64,000 bases of DNA from JAVXTH01 sp036642795 (GCA_036642795.1 JAVXTH010000005.1:1-64000), one strand, 5' to 3'. Shown: positions 25,674 to 34,997, numbered from the stretch's first letter. Notes: generated by a model from the sequence alone, not told the origin. Program-made: numbers and translations.

Positions 25674-27126
25674 AATTCTTTTTACCTTTTAAATAAGCTT
25701 GAATTGGAATATATAAAATACCAATTAAAATAATCGTTGGAAGAATCACATTAAGTGGAAAAGCGAATTTTTGAATGTATCCTTGAAAGAAGATAAACAA
25801 TACAATTAATGGAAGGATAAAAGTTACATAAGCTTTAATCGCAGTTGGAAACTTTAAGCCTTTCCCAGCATTTGCTTCTTGAATAAAATTCTTCCAACCC
25901 CAACCATAACGATGAGTACAGAAGAATAAATATAATAAGGAACCTAATGGTAATAAGTTATTTGAAACAATGAAATCTTCTAAATCTTGAATCGTACTAC
26001 CAAGTCCTAAAGGTTGAATAAAGGATAATACATTAAAGCCTAAGGCACAAGGAATGGATAAGATCAAAACTAATATAAAGTTAAAGATAACTGCTTTCTT
26101 TCTTGTCCAACCACAATCTAAGGCATAAGCAACAATATTCTCAAAGACGGCAATAACGGTAGTTAAAGCCGCAAACGACATGAATAAGAAGAACAAACAA
26201 CCCCATAGACTTCCCATTGACATGGAATTAAAGACATTGGGCAAAGTCACAAAGACCAAACCAGGACCACTATCTGCTGCTACATTAAAGGAGAAACAAG
26301 CAGGGAAGATAATTAAACCAGCGATGAAAGCAACCAGTGTATCTAAGATACATACATTGATACTTTCACCTAACAGGCTACGTTCTTTCCCAATGTAACT
26401 ACCGAAGATTGCTAATGAACCAATACCCAAACTCAAGGTAAAGAAAGCTTGTCCCATAGCCGCAAAGATCGCATCTCCCAGCCCTGCTGATACCATTTTC
26501 CCAAAGTCAGGAATGAGGTAGAATTTAAGTCCTTCGATAGCATTTGGTAAAGTGATCGCACGAACAACTAAAACAATCATAACGATGAACAAACAAGACA
26601 TCATATATTTTGATATTTTCTCTACGCCATTTTGTAGCCCCTTGCTACAAACAACAAAGCCGATGATGATCGTTGCTAACATCCAAAATAAGTTCTCACC
26701 AGGATTTGCTAACATCGAACCAAAGGTATTGGCAACGGCTTGTGAATTTAAACCTTGAAAACTACCGGTTGCCATTTTAAAACAATAATTCAACATCCAA
26801 CCACCAACGGTTGTATAAAACATCATCAATAAATAGTTACCACCAATCGCAACATATTTGATATTATGCCAAGTAGATCCTTTTGGTTCTAAGACATCAA
26901 ATGATTTTGCTGCTGATTTTTGAGAGGCACGACCAACTGAGAATTCCATTACCATAATCGGTAATCCTAAGATAACTAAAAACACTAAATATAATAATAC
27001 GAAAGCAGCTCCCCCATATTTCCCTGTTATATAAGGAAAGCGCCACACATTACCAAGTCCAACCGCACATCCAGCTGATATTAATATAAAGCCGAGACGT
27101 GATGAAAAATTTTCCCTTGATTTCAT
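25672..27126 (-). CDS. sodium:neurotransmitter symporter (NSS) family transporter
   Basis: The 484-residue protein has about 12 membrane helices. Helix 1 carries SAGCAVGLGNVWRFPYITGKYGGAAF, the signature region of the LeuT/NSS fold with the sodium and substrate site. Bacterial members import amino acids such as tryptophan, tyrosine or leucine with sodium. A near-consensus promoter lies upstream on the minus strand. It is monocistronic and divergent from the nrd genes. Confidence 0.93.
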   Translation of the reverse strand: MKSRENFSSRLGFILISAGCAVGLGNVWRFPYITGKYGGAAFVLLYLVFLVILGLPIMVMEFSVGRASQKSAAKSFDVLEPKGSTWHNIKYVAIGGNYLLMMFYTTVGGWMLNYCFKMATGSFQGLNSQAVANTFGSMLANPGENLFWMLATIIIGFVVCSKGLQNGVEKISKYMMSCLFIVMIVLVVRAITLPNAIEGLKFYLIPDFGKMVSAGLGDAIFAAMGQAFFTLSLGIGSLAIFGSYIGKERSLLGESINVCILDTLVAFIAGLIIFPACFSFNVAADSGPGLVFVTLPNVFNSMSMGSLWGCLFFLFMSFAALTTVIAVFENIVAYALDCGWTRKKAVIFNFILVLILSIPCALGFNVLSFIQPLGLGSTIQDLEDFIVSNNLLPLGSLLYLFFCTHRYGWGWKNFIQEANAGKGLKFPTAIKAYVTFILPLIVLFIFFQGYIQKFAFPLNVILPTIILIGILYIPIQAYLKGKKN

Positions 27127-27164
27127 AAACTAAACACCCTTAAAATAAAACCCTTTCGCCATTT

Positions 27165-27193
27165 ATTGTAATAGAGTTCATAAATTAAGTCAA
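27165..27193 (-). promoter_or_regulatory. promoter of the NSS transporter
   Basis: On the minus strand TTGACT (27193-27188) and TACAAT (27170-27165) are spaced by 17 bases, with the coding start 39 bases beyond the -10. Confidence 0.82.
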
Positions 27194-27377
27194 CCAAGGA
27201 AACAAGGAGAGGAAATAAGCATTACTAAAAAGTGAATCATTTTATTTTCAGCAAAATTGATTGAGTTTTTGTTAGCTAATACATGATAAAATAACGAAAA
27301 ATTTAAATATGGAATATCTTTGCTCTGTAAGGGTTTGCATTTCACAATTTGATGTAAAAACTTTCAGAATTTACTCG

Positions 27378-27427
27378 TTGAATTTGTGTTTGTATTATGA
27401 TATTATCAGTTTAGTTGAGTATCCAAC
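27378..27427 (+). promoter_or_regulatory. promoter and candidate MarR operator of the nrd operon
   Basis: TTGAAT (27378-27383) and TATTAT (27401-27406) are spaced by 17 bases. The imperfect palindrome GTTGAGTATCCAAC (27414-27427, 10 of 14 positions symmetric) covers the expected transcription start. Since the first gene encodes a MarR-type DNA-binding domain, autoregulation is a reasonable inference. Confidence 0.6.
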
Positions 27428-27443
27428 CATTAGGGAGAGTGTC

Positions 27444-28580
27444 ATGGAAGATCATAATTATTTACAGATGAATGCATCCCTTTTATATCGATGCAGTCAA
27501 AAGTATTACGACAAAAGAATGAGTGAATTTCAAATCGGTTCTGGACAATTATTGTTTTTAATTCTCACGTATGAGAATGAAGGAATTGGTATGCAACAAC
27601 TTGCTTCAAAGGGTGGTTTTGATAAAGGAACGGTTACCAAAGGCATCGCAAAGCTTGAAGAACAAGGTTACATTGAAATGAAAACAAGTGAAGAGGATAA
27701 ACGTGCTCATTGTTTATATACCACAGATAAAACAAAAGACATTATCTCGCAGATCTATTTATTAAGGAGAGAATGGTGGGGAAGAGTTACCGAAGGTTTA
27801 TCCGAAGATGAAATAAAAGAGTATGAACGCTTACAGATGAAGGTATCACAAAATGCTCTTCAGTATACAAATGAAGATGATTGCCGAATGAAAATCTTTG
27901 GAATTCAAAAGCTTACTTTATTAGATTGGCCAGGAAAACTTGGTACGACGATCTTTACCGGCGGTTGTAATTTCAGATGTCCATTTTGTCAAAACAGTGA
28001 TTTGGTTTTTCTTCCAGAAAACACTAAGACGATTGATACAGATGAAGTATTAGCTTTTCTAACCAAGCGAAAGCAAGTATTAGAAGGTGTTTGTATCAGT
28101 GGTGGTGAACCGCTGCTACAAGAAGCTTTAGAGCCCTTTCTAGAAGAAGTGAAACAACTTGGCTATCAGATTAAACTAGATACAAATGGAAGTTCACCGA
28201 AACGCTTAAAAGCGTTAGTTGATAAAGGCTTGATTGATTATGTCGCAATGGATATAAAGAATTCACCAAAACGCTATGGTGAAACGATTGGTGTAAAGGA
28301 TTTCGATTTAACGAAGATTCAAGAGAGCATTGATTATCTATTATCGGATAGCGTTGCTTATGAGTTTAGAACTACCGTTGTGAAAGAATTTCATACAAAG
28401 GAAGATATTCTAGAATTGGCAAATTTGATTAAAGGTGCTAAAGCATATTACCTACAGAATTTTGTTGATAGTGAATGTGTCATTCAAAAAGGTCTACATG
28501 CTTATGAAAAAAAAGAACTTCAGGAATTATTAGCTGAAGTTAAAAAAATAATTCCAAATTGTGAATTAAGGGGAATATAA
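27444..28580 (+). CDS. MarR-domain/radical-SAM fusion: anaerobic ribonucleotide reductase activase
   Basis: The 378-residue protein joins two domains. Residues 1-145 are a MarR-type winged helix (LASKGGFDKGTVTKGIAKLEEQGYIEMKTSEEDKRAHCLY). Residues 149-378 are a complete NrdG2-type radical SAM activase starting MKIFGIQKLTLLDWPGKLG with the cluster motif CxxxCxxC at Cys175, Cys179 and Cys182, and ISGGEPLLQ. The activase installs the glycyl radical on NrdD. The start at 27444 follows agggagag. No ribosome site precedes Met149, so a fusion rather than two genes is read. nrdD follows after 18 bases. Confidence 0.88.
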   Translation: MEDHNYLQMNASLLYRCSQKYYDKRMSEFQIGSGQLLFLILTYENEGIGMQQLASKGGFDKGTVTKGIAKLEEQGYIEMKTSEEDKRAHCLYTTDKTKDIISQIYLLRREWWGRVTEGLSEDEIKEYERLQMKVSQNALQYTNEDDCRMKIFGIQKLTLLDWPGKLGTTIFTGGCNFRCPFCQNSDLVFLPENTKTIDTDEVLAFLTKRKQVLEGVCISGGEPLLQEALEPFLEEVKQLGYQIKLDTNGSSPKRLKALVDKGLIDYVAMDIKNSPKRYGETIGVKDFDLTKIQESIDYLLSDSVAYEFRTTVVKEFHTKEDILELANLIKGAKAYYLQNFVDSECVIQKGLHAYEKKELQELLAEVKKIIPNCELRGI

Positions 28581-28598
28581 AAAAAGGAGGATACAAAT

Positions 28599-30974
28599 AT
28601 GTATCAAGTTGTGAAAAGAGATGGCAGTACAACTGAGTTTAATATCAATAAAATTAGTGTCGCAATCACGCAAGCATTTAAATCCCAAGAGCGTGAACAA
28701 CATCCAAGTGTAATTGATATGTTAGCACTTCGTGTAACATCTGATTTTGAACCTAAAATTAAAAACAGTTTAATTCAAGTAGAAGATATTCAAGATAGTG
28801 TTGAATCCGTATTGATTCAATCTGGTTATGGTGATGTAGCAAAATCATATATTTTATATCGTAAACAACGTGAAAAAGTTCGTAATATGAAAGCTACGTA
28901 TCTTGATTATAAAGAATTAGTAAATAGTTATGTAAATGTTGCCGATTGGCGAGTAAAAGAGAATTCAACCGTTACTTATTCCGTAGGTGGTTTGATTCTA
29001 AACAACAGTGGTGCGATTACAGCTAATTATTGGTTATCAGAAATCTATGATGAAGAAATTGCGAATGCTCATCGTGAAGGACAAATTCACTTACATGATT
29101 TATCAATGTTAACTGGTTATTGTGCAGGTTGGTCATTAAAACAATTAATTTTAGATGGACTTGGTGGAATTGGTGGAAAGATAACTTCGAAACCAGCAAA
29201 ACATTTATCTTCTTTATGTAATCAAATGGTTAACTTCTTAGGCATTATGCAAAATGAATGGGCAGGAGCTCAAGCCTTTTCTTCTTTTGATACGTACTTA
29301 GCACCCTTTGTGAAAGTTGATAACTTGGAATATAAACAAGTTAAAAAAGCAATTGAATCCTTTATTTATGGAGTGAATACGCCAAGTCGTTGGGGGACTC
29401 AAGCACCTTTCTCTAATATTACATTAGATTGGACGATACCAAATGATTTAGCTGAAATGAATGCCATTGTTGGTGGCGTTGAAATGGATTTTAAATACAA
29501 AGATTGTAAGAAAGAAATGGATATGGTCAACAAAGCCTTCATCGAAGTTATGTTAGAGGGAGATGCAAATGGTCGTGGTTTCCAATATCCAATTCCTACT
29601 TATTCGATAACGAAAGACTTTGATTTCAGCGATACAGAAAATAATCGTTTGTTATTTGAAATGACAAGTAAATATGGAACTCCTTATTTCTCTAACTATG
29701 TAAATAGTGATATGGAACCAAGCGATGTTCGTAGTATGTGCTGTCGTTTACGTTTAGATTTGCGTGAATTACGTCGTAAATCAGGTGGTTTCTTCGGTAG
29801 TGGAGAAAGCACTGGATCGGTTGGTGTCGTTACCATTAATATGCCACGCATCGCTTATCTTGCGAAAGATAAAGAAGACTTCTATAAGCGTTTGGATCAT
29901 TTAATGGATGTATCAGCACGTTCCCTACATGTAAAGCGTGGGGTCATCACAAAACTATTGCTTGAAGGTTTATATCCTTATACAAAGCGTTATTTAGGAT
30001 CTTTCGATAATCATTTCTCAACGATTGGTTTAATTGGAATGAACGAAGTTGGTCTAAATGCAAACTGGTTAAAAGCAGATTTAACGCATTCTGAAACACA
30101 AGCGTTCTCAAAAGAAGTATTGAATCATATGCGCGATCGTTTGGTGATTTACCAAGAAGAATATGGGGATTTGTATAACTTAGAAGCAACTCCTGCTGAG
30201 TCTACCTCTTATCGTTTAGCGAAACATGATCGCGATCAATTCCCAGATATTATCACAGCCAGTGAAAATGATGATCGTCCTTATTATACGAATAGTTCTC
30301 ATTTACCAGTTGGCTATACAGAAGATATCTTTGAAGCCTTGGATATTCAAGATCAACTACAAACTTTGTATACATCTGGTACGGTATTCCATGCTTTCTT
30401 AGGTGAAAAACTTCCGGATTGGAAAGCTGCTGCTACCCTTGTTCAAAAGATTGCCGCTAATTATAAATTACCTTATTATACTTTATCGCCAACTTATTCG
30501 ATTTGTAAGAATCATGGTTATATTGCCGGAGAAGAATTCACTTGTCCAATCTGTGGTGAAACAACCGAAGTCTATAGTCGAATCACGGGTTATTATCGCC
30601 CAGTTCAAAACTGGAATATCGGAAAAACTCAAGAGTATAAAGAGCGTAAAGTTTATGATTTAGGTACATCACATATAAAAGTAAAAGAAGTAGCACCAAG
30701 TGAAACATGTAGCACGGAAACAAAAGTCTTTAAGGATCCAAGTGAAGTTATGTTATTCACAACTAAAACTTGTCCAAATTGTAAGATTGCAGATAGTTTA
30801 TTAACCAGCGCAGGAATTCAATATAAAAAATTGGATGCACAAGAACATGCTGATTTAAGCGAAAAATTTGCCATCATGCAAGCACCAACTTTAGTTGTAT
30901 TAAAAGATGATGAAGTTCAAACTTATTCAAATATTAATAATATTCATAAATATATCGATGCTTTTAAAGCTTAA
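28599..30974 (+). CDS. nrdD: class III ribonucleotide reductase with C-terminal glutaredoxin-like domain
   Basis: The 791-residue enzyme makes deoxyribonucleotides anaerobically. It has an N-terminal ATP-cone (about 3-95), the catalytic core with active-site Cys in RSMCCRLRLD, and a zinc/glycyl-radical region (CPICGETTEVYSRITGYYRPVQNW, candidate radical Gly664). An appended thioredoxin-fold domain follows (about 715-791) with CPNC at 725-728 and a cis-Pro in QAPTLVV. The redox domain suggests a disulfide-coupled reductant instead of formate, and it is covalently supplied. A terminator follows. Confidence 0.94.
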   Translation: MYQVVKRDGSTTEFNINKISVAITQAFKSQEREQHPSVIDMLALRVTSDFEPKIKNSLIQVEDIQDSVESVLIQSGYGDVAKSYILYRKQREKVRNMKATYLDYKELVNSYVNVADWRVKENSTVTYSVGGLILNNSGAITANYWLSEIYDEEIANAHREGQIHLHDLSMLTGYCAGWSLKQLILDGLGGIGGKITSKPAKHLSSLCNQMVNFLGIMQNEWAGAQAFSSFDTYLAPFVKVDNLEYKQVKKAIESFIYGVNTPSRWGTQAPFSNITLDWTIPNDLAEMNAIVGGVEMDFKYKDCKKEMDMVNKAFIEVMLEGDANGRGFQYPIPTYSITKDFDFSDTENNRLLFEMTSKYGTPYFSNYVNSDMEPSDVRSMCCRLRLDLRELRRKSGGFFGSGESTGSVGVVTINMPRIAYLAKDKEDFYKRLDHLMDVSARSLHVKRGVITKLLLEGLYPYTKRYLGSFDNHFSTIGLIGMNEVGLNANWLKADLTHSETQAFSKEVLNHMRDRLVIYQEEYGDLYNLEATPAESTSYRLAKHDRDQFPDIITASENDDRPYYTNSSHLPVGYTEDIFEALDIQDQLQTLYTSGTVFHAFLGEKLPDWKAAATLVQKIAANYKLPYYTLSPTYSICKNHGYIAGEEFTCPICGETTEVYSRITGYYRPVQNWNIGKTQEYKERKVYDLGTSHIKVKEVAPSETCSTETKVFKDPSEVMLFTTKTCPNCKIADSLLTSAGIQYKKLDAQEHADLSEKFAIMQAPTLVVLKDDEVQTYSNINNIHKYIDAFKA

Positions 30975-30979
30975 GTATG

Positions 30980-31008
30980 AAAGTTCTTCTTTAAGGAAGA
31001 ACTTTTTT
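30980..31008 (+). terminator. terminator of the nrd operon
   Basis: AAAGTTCTTC (30980-30989) pairs with GAAGAACTTT (30996-31005), followed by TTT. Confidence 0.92.
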
Positions 31009-31060
31009 ATCGGTTAAATAAACAAAATTAGTAAGGAAAGTTCGTTATAAGTAAAAACGA

Positions 31061-31137
31061 TTAACTTTAATTCAAGAAATGCTATTATAAAAATGTACTT
31101 AGGGAAGATGCTGACAGAACAATAATATTATTGTTCT
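31061..31137 (+). promoter_or_regulatory. promoter and 22-bp perfect palindrome before ABC transporter
   Basis: TTAACT (31061-31066) and TATTAT (31083-31088), spacing 16, form a possible promoter. A gap-free 22-bp palindrome (AGAACAATAAT 31116-31126 and its inverse 31127-31137) lies in the leader and is followed by TTTTAG. It may be a dimeric repressor operator or an AT-rich attenuator. Confidence 0.6.
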
Positions 31138-31170
31138 TTTAGTGTTTTTATAATAAAAGGAGGCAATTCA

Positions 31171-31884
31171 ATGGCTTATGCAATTTCAACAAAAGGCTTA
31201 TCTAAAAAGTATGGTAGTTATCATGCAAACGATGATATAACTATCAACATTGAAGAAGGAGCTATTTATGGTTTAATTGGTCGAAACGGAGCTGGTAAGA
31301 CAACTTTTATGAGAATGTTACTAGGTCTTAGCAAACCAACAAAAGGTGAGATGTCTTTATTAGGTAAAGATGTATTTGAAGCAAGAAGAGAAACGGGATC
31401 AATCATTGAAACACCAGCGTTCTATCAAGAATTCACAGCGTATCAAAACTTAGAAATCCGCGCTAAATTATTAGGTTTAAATCATGCGGAAGCAGCAATT
31501 CAAGAAGCGTTAAGAGAAGTTGATTTATTAGATAAAAAGAATCAACGAGTAAAAGAATATTCATTAGGTATGCGTCAATCTTTAGGAATTGCTTGTGCTA
31601 TCTTAGGCGATCCTAAATTATTAATATTGGATGAACCAATCAATGGTTTAGATCCAATTGCAATTGCGAACATTCGTAATATTTTATTAAAACTTAATAA
31701 AAAGGGTGTTACCATTTTAATTTCAAGTCATATCTTAGGTGAAATGGAAAAGATTGCTACACATTACGGCTTTATTAAAAAAGGTAAATTAGTAAAAGAA
31801 ATTACTGAAAAGGAAGTAAAGGAAAAAAATATTGATTTAGAACAATTGTTCATTGAATTAGTAGGAGGTATTGTAAATGAGTAG
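31171..31884 (+). CDS. ABC transporter ATPase, BcrA/lantibiotic-immunity-like
   Basis: The 237-residue ATPase shows Walker A GRNGAGKTT, signature YSLGMRQSLGIA and Walker B LLILDEPINGLD, followed by SSHILGEME. These are typical of the BcrA/LanF/CcmA-like subfamily that pairs with ABC-2 permeases. It overlaps the permease gene by 8 bases. Peptide antibiotic immunity is the common role but is not shown here. Confidence 0.9.
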   Translation: MAYAISTKGLSKKYGSYHANDDITINIEEGAIYGLIGRNGAGKTTFMRMLLGLSKPTKGEMSLLGKDVFEARRETGSIIETPAFYQEFTAYQNLEIRAKLLGLNHAEAAIQEALREVDLLDKKNQRVKEYSLGMRQSLGIACAILGDPKLLILDEPINGLDPIAIANIRNILLKLNKKGVTILISSHILGEMEKIATHYGFIKKGKLVKEITEKEVKEKNIDLEQLFIELVGGIVNE

Positions 31885-32584
31885 AGTATTTAAAGCTGAG
31901 TTATATAAATTAGCTCATAGTAGAATGTTTATGATAGCCCTATTTGGAATGTGTTGTGCAACGATTGGAACTGGTTTTAATGATCCACAGAGTAAAGACT
32001 TTGCTCGTGTACTTACAACCTTCTCAAATATCTTACCCATTTTAACGGCAATTTTAGTAATTCATTTTGCGCAAGAAGATCTTCATGAAGGAACATTAAA
32101 GAATTATGTATGCAGTGGTGTATCACGTACTTCCATCTATTTTGGGAAACTATTAGGTACCTTTGTAGGAACTTCAATCTTATTCGTCGTTGAAGCACTA
32201 ACATCGCTTGGTTTATGTCTATATCTAGGTGGAAATTTCGCACCTGATTTAGCGGCCTTTATTCCGACGGTATTATTACAATTAGTTGTATGTTTAAACT
32301 ATACAGTTATTTTCTTCTTTATTGGAACATTAATCTCAAATTCTGGCATCGCAACAATCCTTTCTTTATTGTATGTATTCTTTGGTGGAATGGCATTTCG
32401 TTTTGCTGGAAACTACATTCATTTAAGTGGACTTGCAAGTTATGCATTACCGGAAATTGAAGGAAAAGTAGATGCGCTTAGTATTTCAAGTGTGACAATG
32501 CTTCACTTAGGAATTGTAACCATTGTGATTGCGGTATTTGCTTTATTAGGTTCTTATTTGAATTCATTAAAAGATGTAAAATAA
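31877..32584 (+). CDS. ABC-2-type permease
   Basis: The 235-residue membrane protein has about six helices and the family opening RVFKAELYKLAHSRMFMIALFG. The segment QEDLHEGTLKNYVCSGVSRTSIYFGKLLGTFVG is typical of LanE/LanG/BcrB-like permeases. It works with the ATPase encoded directly upstream. A strong terminator ends the two-gene unit. Confidence 0.85.
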   Translation: MSRVFKAELYKLAHSRMFMIALFGMCCATIGTGFNDPQSKDFARVLTTFSNILPILTAILVIHFAQEDLHEGTLKNYVCSGVSRTSIYFGKLLGTFVGTSILFVVEALTSLGLCLYLGGNFAPDLAAFIPTVLLQLVVCLNYTVIFFFIGTLISNSGIATILSLLYVFFGGMAFRFAGNYIHLSGLASYALPEIEGKVDALSISSVTMLHLGIVTIVIAVFALLGSYLNSLKDVK

Positions 32585-32605
32585 TTAGTAAAAGTAAAAT
32601 GATTC

Positions 32606-32632
32606 GGTGTTGTTTACGCAACACCTTTTTTT
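32606..32632 (+). terminator. terminator of the ABC-2 operon
   Basis: GGTGTTG pairs with CAACACC around TTTACG, followed by T7. Confidence 0.95.
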
Positions 32633-32665
32633 AATCAAAAAAGTACGTATTTTCGCCCTAGATTT

Positions 32666-32673
32666 GCTATAAT
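32666..32673 (+). promoter_or_regulatory. extended -10 promoter of the YcxB-like operon
   Basis: TGC precedes TATAAT (32668-32673), an extended -10 element. No good -35 is visible. The operon of four overlapping genes (32705-36261) would start here. Confidence 0.6.
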
Positions 32674-32704
32674 GGGTACATAAGAAAGAGAGGGACAAGA
32701 AATT

Positions 32705-33199
32705 ATGAGAATTCAATTAGATGTAAAAGTAAGTGAAACTGACTTTGAAAAATATTATCGACATAATATGAAGAACAATTCTAGAACCATAATTTTGTTT
32801 TTAGTTGTTGTTTGTATCGTGATTGGTTTTTTAGGAGCTAAATTATTAGCGAAAGATCAACAAGGATTAAATATACCAGTCTTTATTATGTTAACCTTTA
32901 CAGATTGTGCCGTTGTTTATTTTTTCTTTTCTTTCTATACTAAAAAAACATTACAAAAAGCACTGGCAAATGGTATTTGTGAGTCTTTATCTCAATCTTA
33001 TATTTTTTACGATACCTACTTTACGACAAGTAAAGGAAGTGAAGCAATTTTCTATAAAGACATTGTTGAAGTAAAAGAGATGAGTGATTTATTATTGCTG
33101 AAATATACAAATGTATATTTTGTTTTACCGCTTCATGATATGAGTTTTGAAGAGAGAACTTCAATCGAACAATTAATTAAGAATCGAGATGAAGCTTAA
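32705..33199 (+). CDS. YcxB-like membrane protein
   Basis: The 164-residue protein has a short cytoplasmic N-terminus, two helices (about 28-45 and 57-77) and a C-terminal domain (SQSYIFYDTYFTTSKGSEAIFYKDIVEVKEMSDLLLLKYTNVYFVLPLHDMSFEE) of the YcxB type. No function is known for the family. Its stop overlaps the next start by one base (TAATG), which makes it the first gene of a coupled operon with the HD nucleotidase. Confidence 0.7.
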   Translation: MRIQLDVKVSETDFEKYYRHNMKNNSRTIILFLVVVCIVIGFLGAKLLAKDQQGLNIPVFIMLTFTDCAVVYFFFSFYTKKTLQKALANGICESLSQSYIFYDTYFTTSKGSEAIFYKDIVEVKEMSDLLLLKYTNVYFVLPLHDMSFEERTSIEQLIKNRDEA

Positions 33200-33762
33200 T
33201 GGAACCTCTACAATTATTAACGTTTCTTCATAAGGTTGAAAAGCTTAAATCAAATACCCGTCATAGTTGGACGAGTGATGGAACGCATGAAAGTGTAGCA
33301 GCCCATAGTTGGCGACTTTCCCTATTTGCTTTATTAGTGAAAGATGAGATTGCGGATATCGATAGTGATAAAGTGATTAAGATGTGCATCCTTCATGATT
33401 TTGGAGAAGCAATTACAGGTGATATTCCATCTTTTTTAAAAAATGATCAACAAGAAGAAATTGAAAAAACAGCGGTAGCTACTTTATTAAATGAATTACC
33501 AGAAAACCTAAAACAAGAATTCACTTGTCTGTTTCAAGAAATGGATGCGTTAAAGACAAAAGAAGCAAGATTATATAAAGCACTTGATAAGATGGAAGCA
33601 GTCATTCAACATAATGAAAGTGATTTATCAACTTGGATTGAACTTGAATACGAAACCAACCTAGTTTATGGCCAAGAAAATGCCGATGAATTTCCTTTCT
33701 TAAAAAAATTAAGAGCACAGATGAAACAAGATACGTTGGATAAAATCAAAGTGAAAGGATGA
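33199..33762 (+). CDS. HD-domain 5'-nucleotidase, YfbR-like
   Basis: The 187-residue metal-dependent phosphohydrolase has the HD residues in HSWRLSLFALLV and MCILHDFGEAITGDIPSF, plus a downstream Asp in LDKMEAVIQH. YfbR and relatives dephosphorylate deoxyribonucleoside 5'-monophosphates; the wider HD_3 family is less well defined. It overlaps YcxB-like by one base and is coupled to the M20 gene downstream, which together with the dihydroorotase suggests pyrimidine metabolism. Confidence 0.8.
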   Translation: MEPLQLLTFLHKVEKLKSNTRHSWTSDGTHESVAAHSWRLSLFALLVKDEIADIDSDKVIKMCILHDFGEAITGDIPSFLKNDQQEEIEKTAVATLLNELPENLKQEFTCLFQEMDALKTKEARLYKALDKMEAVIQHNESDLSTWIELEYETNLVYGQENADEFPFLKKLRAQMKQDTLDKIKVKG

Positions 33763-33767
33763 AGCCA

Positions 33768-34997
33768 ATGAAACATACAATTGAAGATATTGCGTATGCC
33801 CAATCCCTCTTTGATCGTTTTTATAATATTGGAGCGATTGATAGTGGAGGCGTTACCCGACTTGGCTATAGCGAAGTGGAAGATGAGATGCATCGAGCTT
33901 TTATTGAGGCAGGAGCACAAGATGGGTATACGTATACCCATGATGAAGTAGGGAATACTTATGTAGGTTATGGTAATATGCAACATGGTTCTATTTTAAT
34001 TGGTTCTCATTTAGATTCCGTTATTGATGGAGGACGATACGATGGGGTTGCGGGAATTATCGCAGGCTTGATGGTTCTTCATTGGGCAAAACAAACCTTG
34101 CCGGATATTAATATTAGCGTCGGTGCTTTTCGCTGTGAAGAGAGCAGCAACTTTGGTCGTTGTACGATTGGTTCTGGTTTAATCACAAAAGAAATATATA
34201 AAAATGATATGGGTTCTTTAATTGGTAAAGACGGTCGTAGTTTACACGATATTTTTGAGGAACGTGGCTATGATTTAAATCCAAGTAAAATACCAGATGT
34301 GGATAAGTATTTAGAGTTACACATCGAACAAGGAAAGATATTAGAAGAATATAATACTGAAGTTGGTATCGTAACAACCATTGCAGGTCCTAGACGCTTT
34401 CTCTTACATGTGCTTGGTAATCCTGAACACTCAGGGGCAACACCAATGGATATGCGCCGTGATGCACTTTGTGCGGCAAGTGAAATCGTTCTTGAAATTG
34501 AAGGAATTGGCAAAGAAGAAGCGATGTATCAATCGGTAGCGACGGTTGGAACCTTAGAGATTAAACCAAATGCCCTCAATGTAATTCCTGGCGAAGTAAA
34601 TCTTGGCGTGGATATGCGAGGAATTGATCAAAGTAGTTTGGAACGAATGGAAAACCGTTTAAAAAACAGTGCCCAAAGTATTTGTAAAAAAAGAGGAATG
34701 TCTTTGTTTGTTGAAAAATTAAGTGTGATTCCACCGATTGAATTAAGTAGCGAATTAGGTGAAAAACTAGGCGCTGCTGCGAAACGATTGGGACTTACTT
34801 ATCGAATGATGCCAAGTGGAGCGGGACACGATGCGATGTCCTTTGCACCATATTGCGAAACGAGTATGGTATTTATTCCATGTGTAAAGGGAATCTCTCA
34901 TAATAAACGAGAATTTACGAGCATTGAAAGTATTCTAGATGGAGCTGCCGTTATGTATGAATACTTAAAGGAGTGTGAAAAGCATGATTTTGATTAA
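33768..34997 (+). CDS. M20-family N-carbamoyl-amino-acid/allantoate amidohydrolase
   Basis: The 409-residue zinc hydrolase belongs to the hydantoinase/carbamoylase group. Metal ligands lie in GSHLDSVIDGGRYDGVAG, RCEESSNFGRCTIGSG and LELHIEQG, with a further His in GAGHDAMSF. The family hydrolyses N-carbamoyl amides to amine, CO2 and ammonia. The start at 33768 is chosen for aaagg 9 bases upstream; an ATG at 33759 is too close to it. The dihydroorotase gene overlaps its end by 14 bases, so N-carbamoyl-aspartate is a plausible substrate. Allantoate and beta-ureidopropionate are alternatives. Confidence 0.85.
   Translation: MKHTIEDIAYAQSLFDRFYNIGAIDSGGVTRLGYSEVEDEMHRAFIEAGAQDGYTYTHDEVGNTYVGYGNMQHGSILIGSHLDSVIDGGRYDGVAGIIAGLMVLHWAKQTLPDINISVGAFRCEESSNFGRCTIGSGLITKEIYKNDMGSLIGKDGRSLHDIFEERGYDLNPSKIPDVDKYLELHIEQGKILEEYNTEVGIVTTIAGPRRFLLHVLGNPEHSGATPMDMRRDALCAASEIVLEIEGIGKEEAMYQSVATVGTLEIKPNALNVIPGEVNLGVDMRGIDQSSLERMENRLKNSAQSICKKRGMSLFVEKLSVIPPIELSSELGEKLGAAAKRLGLTYRMMPSGAGHDAMSFAPYCETSMVFIPCVKGISHNKREFTSIESILDGAAVMYEYLKECEKHDFD

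Noticed and set aside
27444..28580. Frameshift or stop-codon error joining a marR and an nrdG gene.
   Set aside because: The frame is open throughout, the linker is short and coherent, and there is no ribosome site before the activase Met, so a real fusion is simpler.
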